A stretch of 64,000 bases of DNA, taken from assembly GCA_963741845.1 (NCBI GenBank), contig CAVUJV010000016.1, positions 707,252 to 771,251 on the forward strand. Direction: 5' to 3'. Positions 34,513 through 43,147 of this stretch are shown piece after piece. The number at the start of each line of letters is the position of its first letter. Within the stretch, counting starts at the first letter, position 1. The DNA is from Roseiarcus sp963741845. Its GTDB lineage: Bacteria; Pseudomonadota; Alphaproteobacteria; Rhizobiales; Beijerinckiaceae. The position numbers and the translations under genes are program-made. The notes under the pieces were generated by a model, which saw only the letters and a program-made list of their open reading frames with translations, ran no database searches and was not told where the DNA came from.

Positions 34513-35496
34513 GTGGACCCAATGACGTTGCAACAGCATCTGGAGCGAGCGCCAAACGCCGGCGAGGGGCGAGACGCCTCAAGGCCGGAGATCCAGGCCA
34601 TCGTCTCCGCCATCGCCAAGGCTTCCATCGAGATCGCGGATTTGCTCTCGCTCGGCGTGCTGGCGGGCGCTTCGATGTCCGACGTCGCCCTCCGGGCGCA
34701 GGCGATCCTCGTGGAGAGCCTCCGCGGATCTCGCGTGCGGGAGCTCGCCTCGGCCACAAGCGACGCGGCGATCGTCCTCGACGAGGCTGCACCCTTTCTG
34801 CTCGCAATCCAGCCCCTGGCCGGCTCCTGCGACATCGACACGAATCTTCCCGCCGGAACGATCTTCGCCCTGTCCGACGCGAACGCGCCGGCGGGAGAGC
34901 CGCTCGCCGCCGGCTTCGTCGTCTACGGCGCGCATACGACGCTCGCGCTCACGCTCGGCGACGGCGTCGACATTTTCACGCTCGACCGGCGCGACGGGAC
35001 CTTTCGCCTGACGGCCGCGAAGGTCCGGGTCCCCGACTGGGCGGACGAATACGCCATGGACGCCGCGAACTACCGCCACTGGGATGCGGCGGCCCGCGCC
35101 TTCGTCGACGATTGCTTCAATAGCGCGGACCGCGAAGAGGCCCAGGGCTTCAACATGCGCTGGACCGGGTCGCTCGTCGCGGAGGCCTTCCATATCCTGC
35201 TTCGCGGCGGCGTCCTGCTCGATCCGGCGGACGCGCGGCGGGGTCGCGAGGGCGGCCGGGTGCGCCTCGTCTGCGAGGCCCGACCCCTCGCCTTTGTCAT
35301 CGAGCAGGCGGGCGGACGGGCTTCGACCGGACGCGCCCGGATTCTCGATCTTCCTTTCGCCTCCCCGCAGGCGCGCACGCCCTTCGTCTTCGGCTCGCCC
35401 GCCATGGTCGAGCGGATCGAGCGGCTCTATGCGCGCCCGGAGAGCCTCGCCGACATATCGCCGCTCTTCGGCAAGCGCGGCCTGTTCCGGGCCTGA
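34513..35496 (+). CDS. cbbF: class I fructose-1,6-bisphosphatase homologue with degenerate metal site
   Basis: First gene of the cbb operon, 327 residues from a GTG at 34513 (GGGAGG five bases before; ATG at 34480 and 34522 are alternatives). The C-terminal sugar-phosphatase half is well kept: FNMRWTGSLVAEAFHILLRGG, then PLAFVIEQAGGRASTG with the Glu before it. The N-terminal catalytic half is not. The signature DPLDGSSNID reads QPLAGSCDID (100-109), and the preceding A-S-E-E block reads ASATSD (79-84), so all four acidic metal ligands of those blocks are replaced by Q, A, A and T. The D-x-Q-K and L-D-V loop is also lost. The frame is intact. Probably inactive as a phosphatase, possibly regulatory or a remodelled enzyme. 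Confidence 0.88.
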   Translation: MDPMTLQQHLERAPNAGEGRDASRPEIQAIVSAIAKASIEIADLLSLGVLAGASMSDVALRAQAILVESLRGSRVRELASATSDAAIVLDEAAPFLLAIQPLAGSCDIDTNLPAGTIFALSDANAPAGEPLAAGFVVYGAHTTLALTLGDGVDIFTLDRRDGTFRLTAAKVRVPDWADEYAMDAANYRHWDAAARAFVDDCFNSADREEAQGFNMRWTGSLVAEAFHILLRGGVLLDPADARRGREGGRVRLVCEARPLAFVIEQAGGRASTGRARILDLPFASPQARTPFVFGSPAMVERIERLYARPESLADISPLFGKRGLFRA

Positions 35497-35508
35497 TGGA
35501 CGAGCACG

Positions 35509-36381
35509 ATGTCAATCAAGCATCCCATCATCTCCGTCACCGGGTCTTCGGGCGCCGGGACCACTTCGGTCCGCAGGACCTTCGAGACCATCTTCCGCCG
35601 CGAAGGGGTCGAGGCCGCCTTCATCGAGGGAGATTCCTTCCATCGCTATGACCGCGCCGAGATGCGCGCGGAGATGGCCGCGCAGGCGGAACACGGCAAC
35701 AAGCATTTCAGCCATTTTTCGCCGGAGTCGAATCTCTTCGACAAGCTCGAAGCCCTGTTCGCCGAGTTCGCCAAGACGGGCAAAGGCCAGGCGCGCCACT
35801 ACATCCATGACGACGAAGAAGCGCGCCTCTACGGCGGCAAGCCCGGCACGTTCACGCCCTGGGAGCCGCTGCCGGCGGCCGACCTTCTCTTTTACGAAGG
35901 GCTGCACGGCGCGGTCGTCACGGACACCGTGGATGTGGCGAAGCACGCGGATCTCAAGATCGGCGTCGTGCCCGTCATCAATCTCGAATGGATCCAGAAA
36001 CTCCACCGGGACCGCAGCGCCCGCGGCTATTCGACCGAGGCGGTGACCGACACGATCCTGCGGCGCATGCCGGACTACATCAACTACATCTGCCCGCAGT
36101 TCACGCTGACCGACATCAACTTCCAGCGCGTGCCGACGGTCGACACGTCGAACCCGTTCATCGCGCGCTGGATCCCGACGCCCGACAAATCGATGGTCGT
36201 GATCCGGTTCAAGAACCCGCGCGGCATCGACTTCGCCTACCTGCTCGCGATGATCCCCGGCAGCTTCATGTCGCGCGCCAATTCCATCGTCATCGACGGC
36301 GCCAAGCTCGATCTCGCGATGCAGCTGATCCTGACGCCGATGATCCTGAAACTGATCGACCAGAAGAGGCGCGCGCCATGA
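35509..36381 (+). CDS. cbbP: phosphoribulokinase
   Basis: Phosphorylates ribulose 5-phosphate with ATP to the RuBisCO substrate ribulose 1,5-bisphosphate. The 290-residue protein is of the bacterial (allosteric, NADH-activated octameric) type. Visible are the P-loop TGSSGAGTTSVRRTF (11-25), EGDSFHRYDRAEMR with the catalytic Asp, NKHFSHFSPESNLFDKLE, DLLFYEGLHGAVV (Walker B) and INLEWIQKLHRDR. It follows cbbF by 12 bp, and its stop codon overlaps the cbbT start (ATGA). Confidence 0.97.
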   Translation: MSIKHPIISVTGSSGAGTTSVRRTFETIFRREGVEAAFIEGDSFHRYDRAEMRAEMAAQAEHGNKHFSHFSPESNLFDKLEALFAEFAKTGKGQARHYIHDDEEARLYGGKPGTFTPWEPLPAADLLFYEGLHGAVVTDTVDVAKHADLKIGVVPVINLEWIQKLHRDRSARGYSTEAVTDTILRRMPDYINYICPQFTLTDINFQRVPTVDTSNPFIARWIPTPDKSMVVIRFKNPRGIDFAYLLAMIPGSFMSRANSIVIDGAKLDLAMQLILTPMILKLIDQKRRAP

Positions 36382-38413
36382 CCCACGCCACGCTCGATGC
36401 CCTGTACGACCCCGAGCTCGCCACGCCGCCCGAGCCCACGCATGCCGAAATGGCGAACGCCATCCGCTTCCTCGCGATCGACGCCGTCGAACGCGCGAAG
36501 TCCGGCCATCCCGGCATGCCGATGGGCATGGCCGATGTCGCGACAGTGCTCTTCTCCCGCTTCCTCAAGTTCGACGCCGCCGACCCGGCGTGGCCCGACC
36601 GCGACCGCTTCGTCCTTTCGGCCGGCCACGGCTCGATGCTGCTCTACGCCCTGCTCTACCTGACCGGGACGGGCGGCATGGAGATCGAGGACCTCAAGCG
36701 CTTCCGTCAATGGGGCTCGAAGACCCCCGGCCACCCGGAATACGGGCACACGCCTGGCGTCGAGACGACCACCGGCCCGCTCGGACAAGGCCTTGCGACC
36801 GCGGTCGGCATGGCGCTCGCCGAACGGATGGCGCAGGCCCGCTACGGATCGGACCTCGTCGATCACTTCACCTATGTCATCGCCGGCGACGGCTGCCTCA
36901 TGGAGGGCTTGAGCCACGAAGCGATTTCGCTCGCGGGACATCTGAATCTGTCGAAGCTGATCGTGCTCTTCGATGACAATTCCATCTCGATCGACGGGCC
37001 GGTCGGCCTTGCCTGCGACGACGACCAGCTCGCCCGCTTCGCGGCGTCCGGCTGGTCGGTTCGACAGGTCGACGGCCACGATCCCGAAGCCGTGGCGGCC
37101 GCGATCGAGGCCGAGCGCGAGACGGATCGGCCCTCGCTGATCGCCTGCCGCACGACGATCGGCTACGGCGCGCCGACGAAGCACGGCAGCGAGAAGGCGC
37201 ATGGCGCGCCGCTCGGCGCGGACGAAGTCGCCGCTACGCGCGAGGCTCTGGATTGGCCCTATCCGCCCTTCGAGATTCCGACCTCCCTTCTCGAAGCCTG
37301 GCGCAGGATAGGCCAGCGCGGCGGCGCGGAACGCAAGCAATGGCTGGATCGCCTGGAAACCTCCTGCCGGACGACCCGCGTTGCGTTCCGCGCCGCCCAT
37401 AGCGGCGCGCTCCCGGCGGGATACGCCGCCACGGTCGCCGGCTTGCGGCGCAAGTTTGCGGCCGAGGCGCCCAAAATCGCAACACGCCAGGCGTCCCAAC
37501 TCGTGCTTGACGCGATTGCGTCCGAACTGCCGACGCTCATCGGCGGCTCGGCGGACCTGACCCATTCCAATCTGACCAAGGCGAGGACCCAGAGGTCCGT
37601 CGCGGCGAGCGATTATGCGGGCTCGTACATCCATTACGGCGTGCGCGAGCATGGCATGGCCGCGGCAATGAATGGAATTGCGCTGCATGGCGGCTTCATC
37701 CCCTATGGCGGAACCTTCCTCGCCTTCGCCGACTACAGCCGCCCGGCCATCCGGCTCGCGGCGCTCATGGGGGTCCGCGCGATCCACGTGATGACGCATG
37801 ACTCGATCGGGCTGGGCGAGGACGGCCCGACGCACCAGCCGGTCGAACATCTGGCGGCGCTCCGCGCCATCCCGAACCTCCTCGTGTTCCGCCCGGGCGA
37901 CGCGATCGAGACGCTGGAGGCCTGGGATTGCGCGATCGGCGCCGCGGACCGGCCGTCCGTCCTTTGTCTGTCGCGCCAGGCGCTGCCCGCCTTCCGAAAG
38001 GACGGCGAAGGCACGAACAAGGTCGCGCTCGGCGCCTATGTCGTGCGCGAGCCGGAGGCCCGCGCGCCGTGACGCTCATCGCCACCGGCTCGGAAGTCAT
38101 GCTGGCGCTCGAAGCGGCCGAACGGCTCGCGGCCGAGGGCGTTCCGGCGGCGGTCGTCTCCGCGCCCTGCCTCGAACTCTTCGCCGAGCAGCCGCGCAGC
38201 TATCAGGACGCCGTGCTCGGCTTCGCGCCGCGCCTCGCGGTTGAAGCCATGGTCGAAGGCCTGTGGCCGAAGTGGCTCGGAACCGACGGCGCCTTCGTCG
38301 GCATGAAGGGCTTCGGCGCTTCGGCCCCAGCCGACGTTCTTTTCCGCGAGTTCGGCATCACGGTCGAAGCCGTGACCGAGGCCGCGCGCCGCATTGCTCA
38401 CATCAAGGCCTGA
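36378..38413 (+). CDS. cbbT: transketolase, one frameshift
   Basis: Moves two-carbon units in the regeneration phase of the Calvin cycle. The N-terminal TPP domain has AKSGHPGMPMGMADVATVLF, GPLGQGLATAVGMALAE and the GDG...N thiamine motif (AGDGCLMEGLSHEA through FDDNSISIDG). The middle domain has GVREHGMAAAMNGIALHGG, HDSIGLGEDGPTHQPVEHLA; the C-terminal domain has VTLIATGSEVMLALEAAERL and MKGFGASAPADVLFREFGIT. The frame ends early with TGA at 38070-38072; deleting one GC pair in CGCGCGCC at 38061-38069 joins PEARA to VTLIATGSE. 2036 bp is 3n+2. Corrected length is about 677 residues, normal. Starts within the cbbP stop codon. Confidence 0.92.
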
Positions 38414-38426
38414 AGGAGCGCCACAC

Positions 38427-39512
38427 ATGGCAAAGATCACGCTGAGGCAATTGCTCGACCACGCCGCCGAACGCGGCTACGGCGTGCCCGCCTTCAACAT
38501 CAACAACATGGAGCAGGGCCTCGCCGTCATGACCGCGGCAAAGGCGGTGGACGCCCCCGTCATCCTTCAGGCGAGCCGCGGGGCGCGCTCCTACGCCAAC
38601 GACATCATGCTCGCCAAGATGATCGAGGCGCTGGTGGAGATCTATCCCGAGATCCCGCTCTGCCTGCATCTCGACCACGGCAACGAGGAAGCAACCTGCG
38701 TGACCGCCATCCAGCAGGGCTTCACCTCCGTCATGATGGACGGGTCGCTGAAAGCCGACGCCAAGACCCCCGCCGACTACGACTATAACGTCGACGTCAC
38801 GCGGCGCGTCGTCGAGATCGCGCATTCCGCAGGCGTGTCCGTCGAAGGCGAGCTCGGCGTGCTGGGCTCGCTCGAACATGGGACCGGCGAGCAGGAGGAC
38901 GGCCACGGCGCCGAAGGCGTGCTGAGCCACGACCAACTGCTGACGGACCCCGATCAGGCCGTCGCCTTCGTCGCGGCGACCAAGGTCGACGCGCTCGCCA
39001 TCGCCATGGGCACCTCGCACGGCGCCTATAAATTCTCGCGGAAGCCCGACGGCGATATCCTGGCCATGCACGTCGTCGAGGCGATCCACAGGCGCCTCCC
39101 CAATACGCATCTCGTGATGCACGGCTCATCCTCGGTGCCGCAGGCGCTTCAGGACGTGTTCAACGCCGCGGGCGGCGAAATGCCCCAGACCTATGGCGTG
39201 CCTGTCGACGAAATCGTGCGCGGCATCCGCTACGGCGTGCGCAAGGTCAACATCGACACGGATTGCCGCCTCGCCATGGCCGGACAGTTCCGGCAGGTGG
39301 CCAACGGCAACCGCGCCGAATTCGATCCGCGCAAGTTCCTGAAGCCCGCCATGGACGCGATGACCGCGCTCTGCCGCGACAGGTTCGAGCAGTTCGGCGC
39401 CGCGGGCAACGCTTCGCGGATCCGGGTCGCGCCGCTCTCCGAGATGGCCCGGCAATATCGCTCCGGCCGCCTCGACCCGAAGATCGACATGGACGCCGCC
39501 GCAGCCGCCTGA
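38427..39512 (+). CDS. cbbA: class II fructose-1,6/sedoheptulose-1,7-bisphosphate aldolase
   Basis: Zinc-dependent aldolase of the CbbA/FbaA type, 361 residues, that condenses triose phosphates (and erythrose 4-phosphate with DHAP) in the Calvin cycle. Zinc and active-site residues are visible: LHLDHGNEEATCVTAIQ near 84, SVEGELGVLGSLEHG near 144, AIAMGTSHGAYKF near 200, LVMHGSSSVPQAL near 230 and VNIDTDCRLAMAGQFR near 277. GAAGGAG precedes the ATG at 38427. It lies 13 bp after cbbT and 32 bp before cbbL. Confidence 0.95.
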   Translation: MAKITLRQLLDHAAERGYGVPAFNINNMEQGLAVMTAAKAVDAPVILQASRGARSYANDIMLAKMIEALVEIYPEIPLCLHLDHGNEEATCVTAIQQGFTSVMMDGSLKADAKTPADYDYNVDVTRRVVEIAHSAGVSVEGELGVLGSLEHGTGEQEDGHGAEGVLSHDQLLTDPDQAVAFVAATKVDALAIAMGTSHGAYKFSRKPDGDILAMHVVEAIHRRLPNTHLVMHGSSSVPQALQDVFNAAGGEMPQTYGVPVDEIVRGIRYGVRKVNIDTDCRLAMAGQFRQVANGNRAEFDPRKFLKPAMDAMTALCRDRFEQFGAAGNASRIRVAPLSEMARQYRSGRLDPKIDMDAAAAA

Positions 39513-39544
39513 CCCTCAACTTTACTCTCGAAAGGAGTTCCACG

Positions 39545-41005
39545 ATGAACGCACCTGCCCTGACCGTACGCGGAGCGGAGCGCTATCGTTCCGGCGTGAT
39601 GGAATACAAGCGGATGGGCTATTGGGAGCCCGACTACACGCCCAAGGATACGGACGTGATCGCGCTCTTCCGCGTCACGCCGCAGGAAGGCGTCGATCCG
39701 ACGGAAGCGGCGGCGGCGGTGGCGGGCGAAAGCTCGACCGCGACCTGGACGGTCGTCTGGACCGACCGTCTCACGGCCGCGGAGAAATACCGCGCCAAGT
39801 GCTACCGCCTCGATCCGGTGCCCAATGCGCCGGGCCAGTACTTCGCCTATATCGCCTACGACCTCGATCTCTTCGAGCCCGGTTCGATCGCCAACCTCTC
39901 GGCCTCGATCATCGGCAATGTCTTCGGCTTCAAGCCGCTGAAGGCGCTGCGGCTCGAGGACATGCGGTTCCCCGTGGCCTATGTGAAGACTTTTCAGGGT
40001 CCGGCGACCGGCATCGTGGTCGAGCGCGAACGGCTCGACAAGTTCGGCCGCCCGCTGCTCGGCGCGACCGTGAAGCCCAAGCTCGGCCTCTCGGGCCGCA
40101 ATTACGGGCGCGTCGTCTATGAGGCGCTCAAGGGCGGCCTCGACTTCACCAAGGACGACGAGAACATCAACTCGCAGCCCTTCATGCACTGGCGGGAGCG
40201 CTTCCTCTATTGCATGGAGGCGGTCAACAAGGCGCAGGCTCAGACCGGCGAGATCAAGGGCACCTATCTCAACATCACCGCCGGCACGATGGAGGACATG
40301 TACGAGCGCGCCGAATTCGCCCGCGAACTCGGCTCCTGCATCGTGATGATCGACCTCGTCATCGGCTACACCGCGATCCAGTCGATGGCGAAATGGGCGC
40401 GGCGCAACGACATGATCCTGCATCTGCATCGCGCCGGCCATTCGACCTATACGCGGCAGAAGTCGCATGGCGTGTCGTTCCGCGTCATCGCCAAATGGAT
40501 GCGCCTTGCGGGCGTCGATCACATCCACGCGGGAACGGTCGTCGGCAAGCTCGAAGGCGATCCGAACACGACGCGCGGCTATTACGACATCTGCCGCGAG
40601 GACTTCAATCCGATGAACCTCGAGCACGGCGTCTTCTTCGACCAGCACTGGGCGAGCCTCAACAAGCTCATGCCCGTGGCGTCGGGCGGCATCCATGCGG
40701 GCCAGATGCACCAGCTTCTCGACCTGCTCGGCGAGGACGTCGTGCTGCAGTTCGGCGGCGGCACCATCGGCCATCCGATGGGCATCCAGGCGGGCGCCAC
40801 CGCGAACCGCGTCGCGCTCGAAGCGATGATCCTCGCGCGCAACGAGGGCCGCGACTATGTGCACGAAGGCCCCGAGATTCTCGCCAAGGCGGCCACGACC
40901 TGCACGCCGCTGAGGCAGGCGCTCGATATCTGGAAGGACGTCAGCTTCAACTACACATCGACCGACGCGCCCGACTTCGTGCCGTCCGTCAGCGTCTCGG
41001 CATAA
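39545..41005 (+). CDS. cbbL: RuBisCO large subunit, form IC (red type)
   Basis: Carboxylates ribulose 1,5-bisphosphate. 486 residues, red-type N-terminus (RYRSGVMEYKRMGYWEPDY) with the catalytic Lys pair in LLGATVKPKLGLSGRNYGR (Lys177 and Lys179), the carbamylated Lys203 in GGLDFTKDDENINSQPF, HLHRAGHSTYTRQKSHGVS, and loop 6 at GTVVGKLEGDPNTTRGYYD (closing Lys in VGKLEG). The red-type C-terminal tail ends VPSVSVSA, the segment gripped by CbbX in relatives. AAAGGAG precedes the ATG. It is followed by cbbS after 12 bp. Confidence 0.98.
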   Translation: MNAPALTVRGAERYRSGVMEYKRMGYWEPDYTPKDTDVIALFRVTPQEGVDPTEAAAAVAGESSTATWTVVWTDRLTAAEKYRAKCYRLDPVPNAPGQYFAYIAYDLDLFEPGSIANLSASIIGNVFGFKPLKALRLEDMRFPVAYVKTFQGPATGIVVERERLDKFGRPLLGATVKPKLGLSGRNYGRVVYEALKGGLDFTKDDENINSQPFMHWRERFLYCMEAVNKAQAQTGEIKGTYLNITAGTMEDMYERAEFARELGSCIVMIDLVIGYTAIQSMAKWARRNDMILHLHRAGHSTYTRQKSHGVSFRVIAKWMRLAGVDHIHAGTVVGKLEGDPNTTRGYYDICREDFNPMNLEHGVFFDQHWASLNKLMPVASGGIHAGQMHQLLDLLGEDVVLQFGGGTIGHPMGIQAGATANRVALEAMILARNEGRDYVHEGPEILAKAATTCTPLRQALDIWKDVSFNYTSTDAPDFVPSVSVSA

Positions 41006-41017
41006 AGGAGCAAACCC

Positions 41018-41437
41018 ATGCGCATCACCCAAGGCTGTTTCTCTTTCCTGCCGGACCTGACGGACGACCAGATCCGCGCGCAGGTGCAATATTGCCTCGA
41101 CAAGGGCTGGGCGGTCAGCTTCGAGTTCACCGACGATCCGCACCCCCGCAACACCTATTGGGACATGTGGGGCCTGCCGATGTTCGATCTTCAGGACGCC
41201 GCCGGCGTCATGAAGGAGCTCGCCGAATGCCGGCGCGTCTATGGCGACCGCTACATCCGGCTCTGCGGCTTCAATTCCTCGCACGGCTGGGAATCGGTGC
41301 GCATCTCCTTCCTCGTCAACCGGCCGAAGGAGGAGCCGGGCTTCCGGCTCGACCGGCAGGAGGGCGCAGGCCGGAACATGCGCTACGCGACGCACGCCTA
41401 TGTGTCCGACCGGCCCGAGGGCCAGCGGTACGGATGA
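41018..41437 (+). CDS. cbbS: RuBisCO small subunit (red type)
   Basis: Small subunit of the hexadecameric L8S8 enzyme, 139 residues. Typical red-type features are the N-terminus MRITQGCFSFLPDLTDDQI, the core WAVSFEFTDDPHPRNTYWDMW GLPMF (written in two parts) and the extended C-terminus with FLVNRPKEEPGFRLDRQE and RYATHAYVSDRPEGQRYG, which forms the beta-barrel in the solvent channel of red-type enzymes. AAAGGAG precedes the ATG. A strong hairpin separates it from cbbX. Confidence 0.97.
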   Translation: MRITQGCFSFLPDLTDDQIRAQVQYCLDKGWAVSFEFTDDPHPRNTYWDMWGLPMFDLQDAAGVMKELAECRRVYGDRYIRLCGFNSSHGWESVRISFLVNRPKEEPGFRLDRQEGAGRNMRYATHAYVSDRPEGQRYG

Positions 41438-41443
41438 AGGGTT

Positions 41444-41474
41444 CCTCCTTCTCCCCGTTCGCGGGAGAAGGAGG
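41444..41474 (+). other. intercistronic hairpin between cbbS and cbbX
   Basis: CCTCCTTCTCCC (41444-41455) and GGGAGAAGGAGG (41463-41474) form a perfect 12-bp stem with the loop CGTTCGC, starting seven bases after the cbbS stop. No T-tract follows, and cbbX has its own AAGGAG at about 41481, so it more probably protects the 3' end of cbbLS mRNA or attenuates cbbX than terminates the operon. Confidence 0.65.
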
Positions 41475-41496
41475 CTCTTTCAAGGAGACGCTACCC

Positions 41497-42426
41497 ATGT
41501 CCGTCGAAGCGCAGATCGCCGACGCAGTTCCGGCGCCGGCCGTCATCCGCCTGCGCGCCGAGTTCGAGGGCGCGGGCGTCGAGGAGGTCCTGACCACGCT
41601 CGATCGCGAGCTTGTCGGCCTCAAGCCCGTCAAGACGCGCATCCGCGAGATCGCTTCGCTCCTCGTCATCGAACGGGTGCGCCAGAAGCTCGCGCTGACC
41701 AGCGAGACGCCGACCTTGCACATGTCCTTCACCGGCAATCCGGGCACGGGCAAGACGACGGTCGCGCTGCGCATGGCCGACCTTCTGCACCGGCTCGGCT
41801 TCATCAGGCGCGGCCATCTCGTGTCGGTGACGCGCGACGATCTCGTCGGCCAGTACATCGGCCACACGGCGCCCAAGACCAAGGAAATCCTCAAGAAGGC
41901 GATGGGCGGCGTGCTGTTCATCGACGAGGCCTATTACCTCTATCGCCCCGAGAACGAGCGCGACTACGGACAGGAATCGATCGAGATCCTGCTGCAGGTG
42001 ATGGAGAACCAGCGCGACGATCTCGTCGTCATTCTCGCCGGCTACAGCGACCGGATGGAGCGGTTCTTCGAGAGCAATCCCGGCTTCCGCTCCCGCATCG
42101 CCCATCACATCGACTTCCCCGACTACACCGAGGATGAGCTGATGCAGATCGCGGACCTGATGCTTCGCGAGATGAACTTCAAATTCAGCGCCGAGGGGCG
42201 CGAAGCCTTCGTCCGCTACATCGCCGCGCGGATGCGGCAGCCGCTCTTCTCGAACGCGCGGTCGATCCGCAACGCGCTCGACCGGGCGCGGCTGCGCCAG
42301 GCCAACCGGCTGATGAGCGACCTCGATCGCGAACTCACCGCGGACGATCTCATGACGATCGATTCGCCCGACATCACCGCGAGCCGCGTCTTCGCGCTCG
42401 CAGAAAGGCAGACGCAGAATGACTGA
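41497..42426 (+). CDS. cbbX: red-type RuBisCO activase CbbX
   Basis: Hexameric AAA+ ATPase that frees inhibited red-type RuBisCO by pulling the large-subunit C-terminus. 309 residues with FTGNPGTGKTTVALRMA (Walker A at 80-87), pore loop around QYIGHTAPKTKE (Tyr120), GGVLFIDEAYYLY (Walker B) and the sensor region VVILAGYSDRMERFF with ESNPGFRSRI. The RuBP-binding region RLMSDLDRE lies in the C-terminal part. It sits after cbbLS and overlaps cbbE by eight bases. Confidence 0.97.
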   Translation: MSVEAQIADAVPAPAVIRLRAEFEGAGVEEVLTTLDRELVGLKPVKTRIREIASLLVIERVRQKLALTSETPTLHMSFTGNPGTGKTTVALRMADLLHRLGFIRRGHLVSVTRDDLVGQYIGHTAPKTKEILKKAMGGVLFIDEAYYLYRPENERDYGQESIEILLQVMENQRDDLVVILAGYSDRMERFFESNPGFRSRIAHHIDFPDYTEDELMQIADLMLREMNFKFSAEGREAFVRYIAARMRQPLFSNARSIRNALDRARLRQANRLMSDLDRELTADDLMTIDSPDITASRVFALAERQTQND

Positions 42427-43117
42427 GCCGATCGTCATCGCCCCCTCCATTCTGTCCGCGGATTTTGCGCGCCTCGGAGACGAGGTGCGCGCGCTCGACG
42501 CCGCCGGCGCCGACTGGATCCATTGCGACGTGATGGACGGGCATTTCGTGCCCAACATCACCTTCGGCCCCGACATCCTCAAGGCCATCCGCCCGTATAC
42601 GAAGAAGACCTTCGACGTGCATCTGATGATCGCGCCGGCCGACCCCTATATCGAAGCCTTCGCGAAGGCCGGCGCCGACATCATCACGGTCCATCAGGAA
42701 GCGGGGCCCCATCTTCACCGCTCGCTTCAGTCGGTGAAGGCGCTCGGCAAAAAGGCGGGCGTGACGATCTGTCCCGCGACGCCCGAATCGGCCCTCGAAT
42801 ATGTGCTCGATTCCGTCGATCTCATTCTGGTGATGACGGTCAATCCGGGCTTCGGAGGCCAGAGCTTCATCGCGAGCCAGCTCGAAAAGATCCGTCGCAT
42901 CCGCGCCATGATCGGCGCGCGCCCGATCCGGCTCGAAATCGACGGCGGCGCCAATCCCGAGACGGCCGCGCTTGTCGCCGAGGCGGGCGCCGACACGATT
43001 GTCGCGGGGTCCGCGGTGTTCAAGGGTGGCGACGAGGCCGCCTATCGCGCCAATATCGCGGCGCTGCGCGCCGCCGCCGAACGCGCGCATCCGCAACAGG
43101 GCGCGCGCGCCGCATAG
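42419..43117 (+). CDS. cbbE: ribulose-phosphate 3-epimerase
   Basis: Interconverts xylulose 5-phosphate and ribulose 5-phosphate. 232 residues, TIM barrel: IAPSILSADFARLGDE, DWIHCDVMDGHFVPNITFGP, FDVHLMIAPADPYIEAFAKAG, LVMTVNPGFGGQSFI and EIDGGANPETAALV, containing the metal His and Asp ligands (HCDVMD, DVHLM, IDGG). Its ATG overlaps the end of cbbX (ATGACTGA), so it is translationally coupled and closes the cbb operon. It could also be called rpe. Confidence 0.97.
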   Translation: MTEPIVIAPSILSADFARLGDEVRALDAAGADWIHCDVMDGHFVPNITFGPDILKAIRPYTKKTFDVHLMIAPADPYIEAFAKAGADIITVHQEAGPHLHRSLQSVKALGKKAGVTICPATPESALEYVLDSVDLILVMTVNPGFGGQSFIASQLEKIRRIRAMIGARPIRLEIDGGANPETAALVAEAGADTIVAGSAVFKGGDEAAYRANIAALRAAAERAHPQQGARAA

Positions 43118-43147
43118 CCCCGGCGGGCGGAACGCTCAAGAGGTCTG

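Noticed and set aside
39230..41395. 721-codon minus-strand open frame over cbbL/cbbS
   Set aside because: Antisense shadow of RuBisCO genes, His/Arg-rich without a domain.
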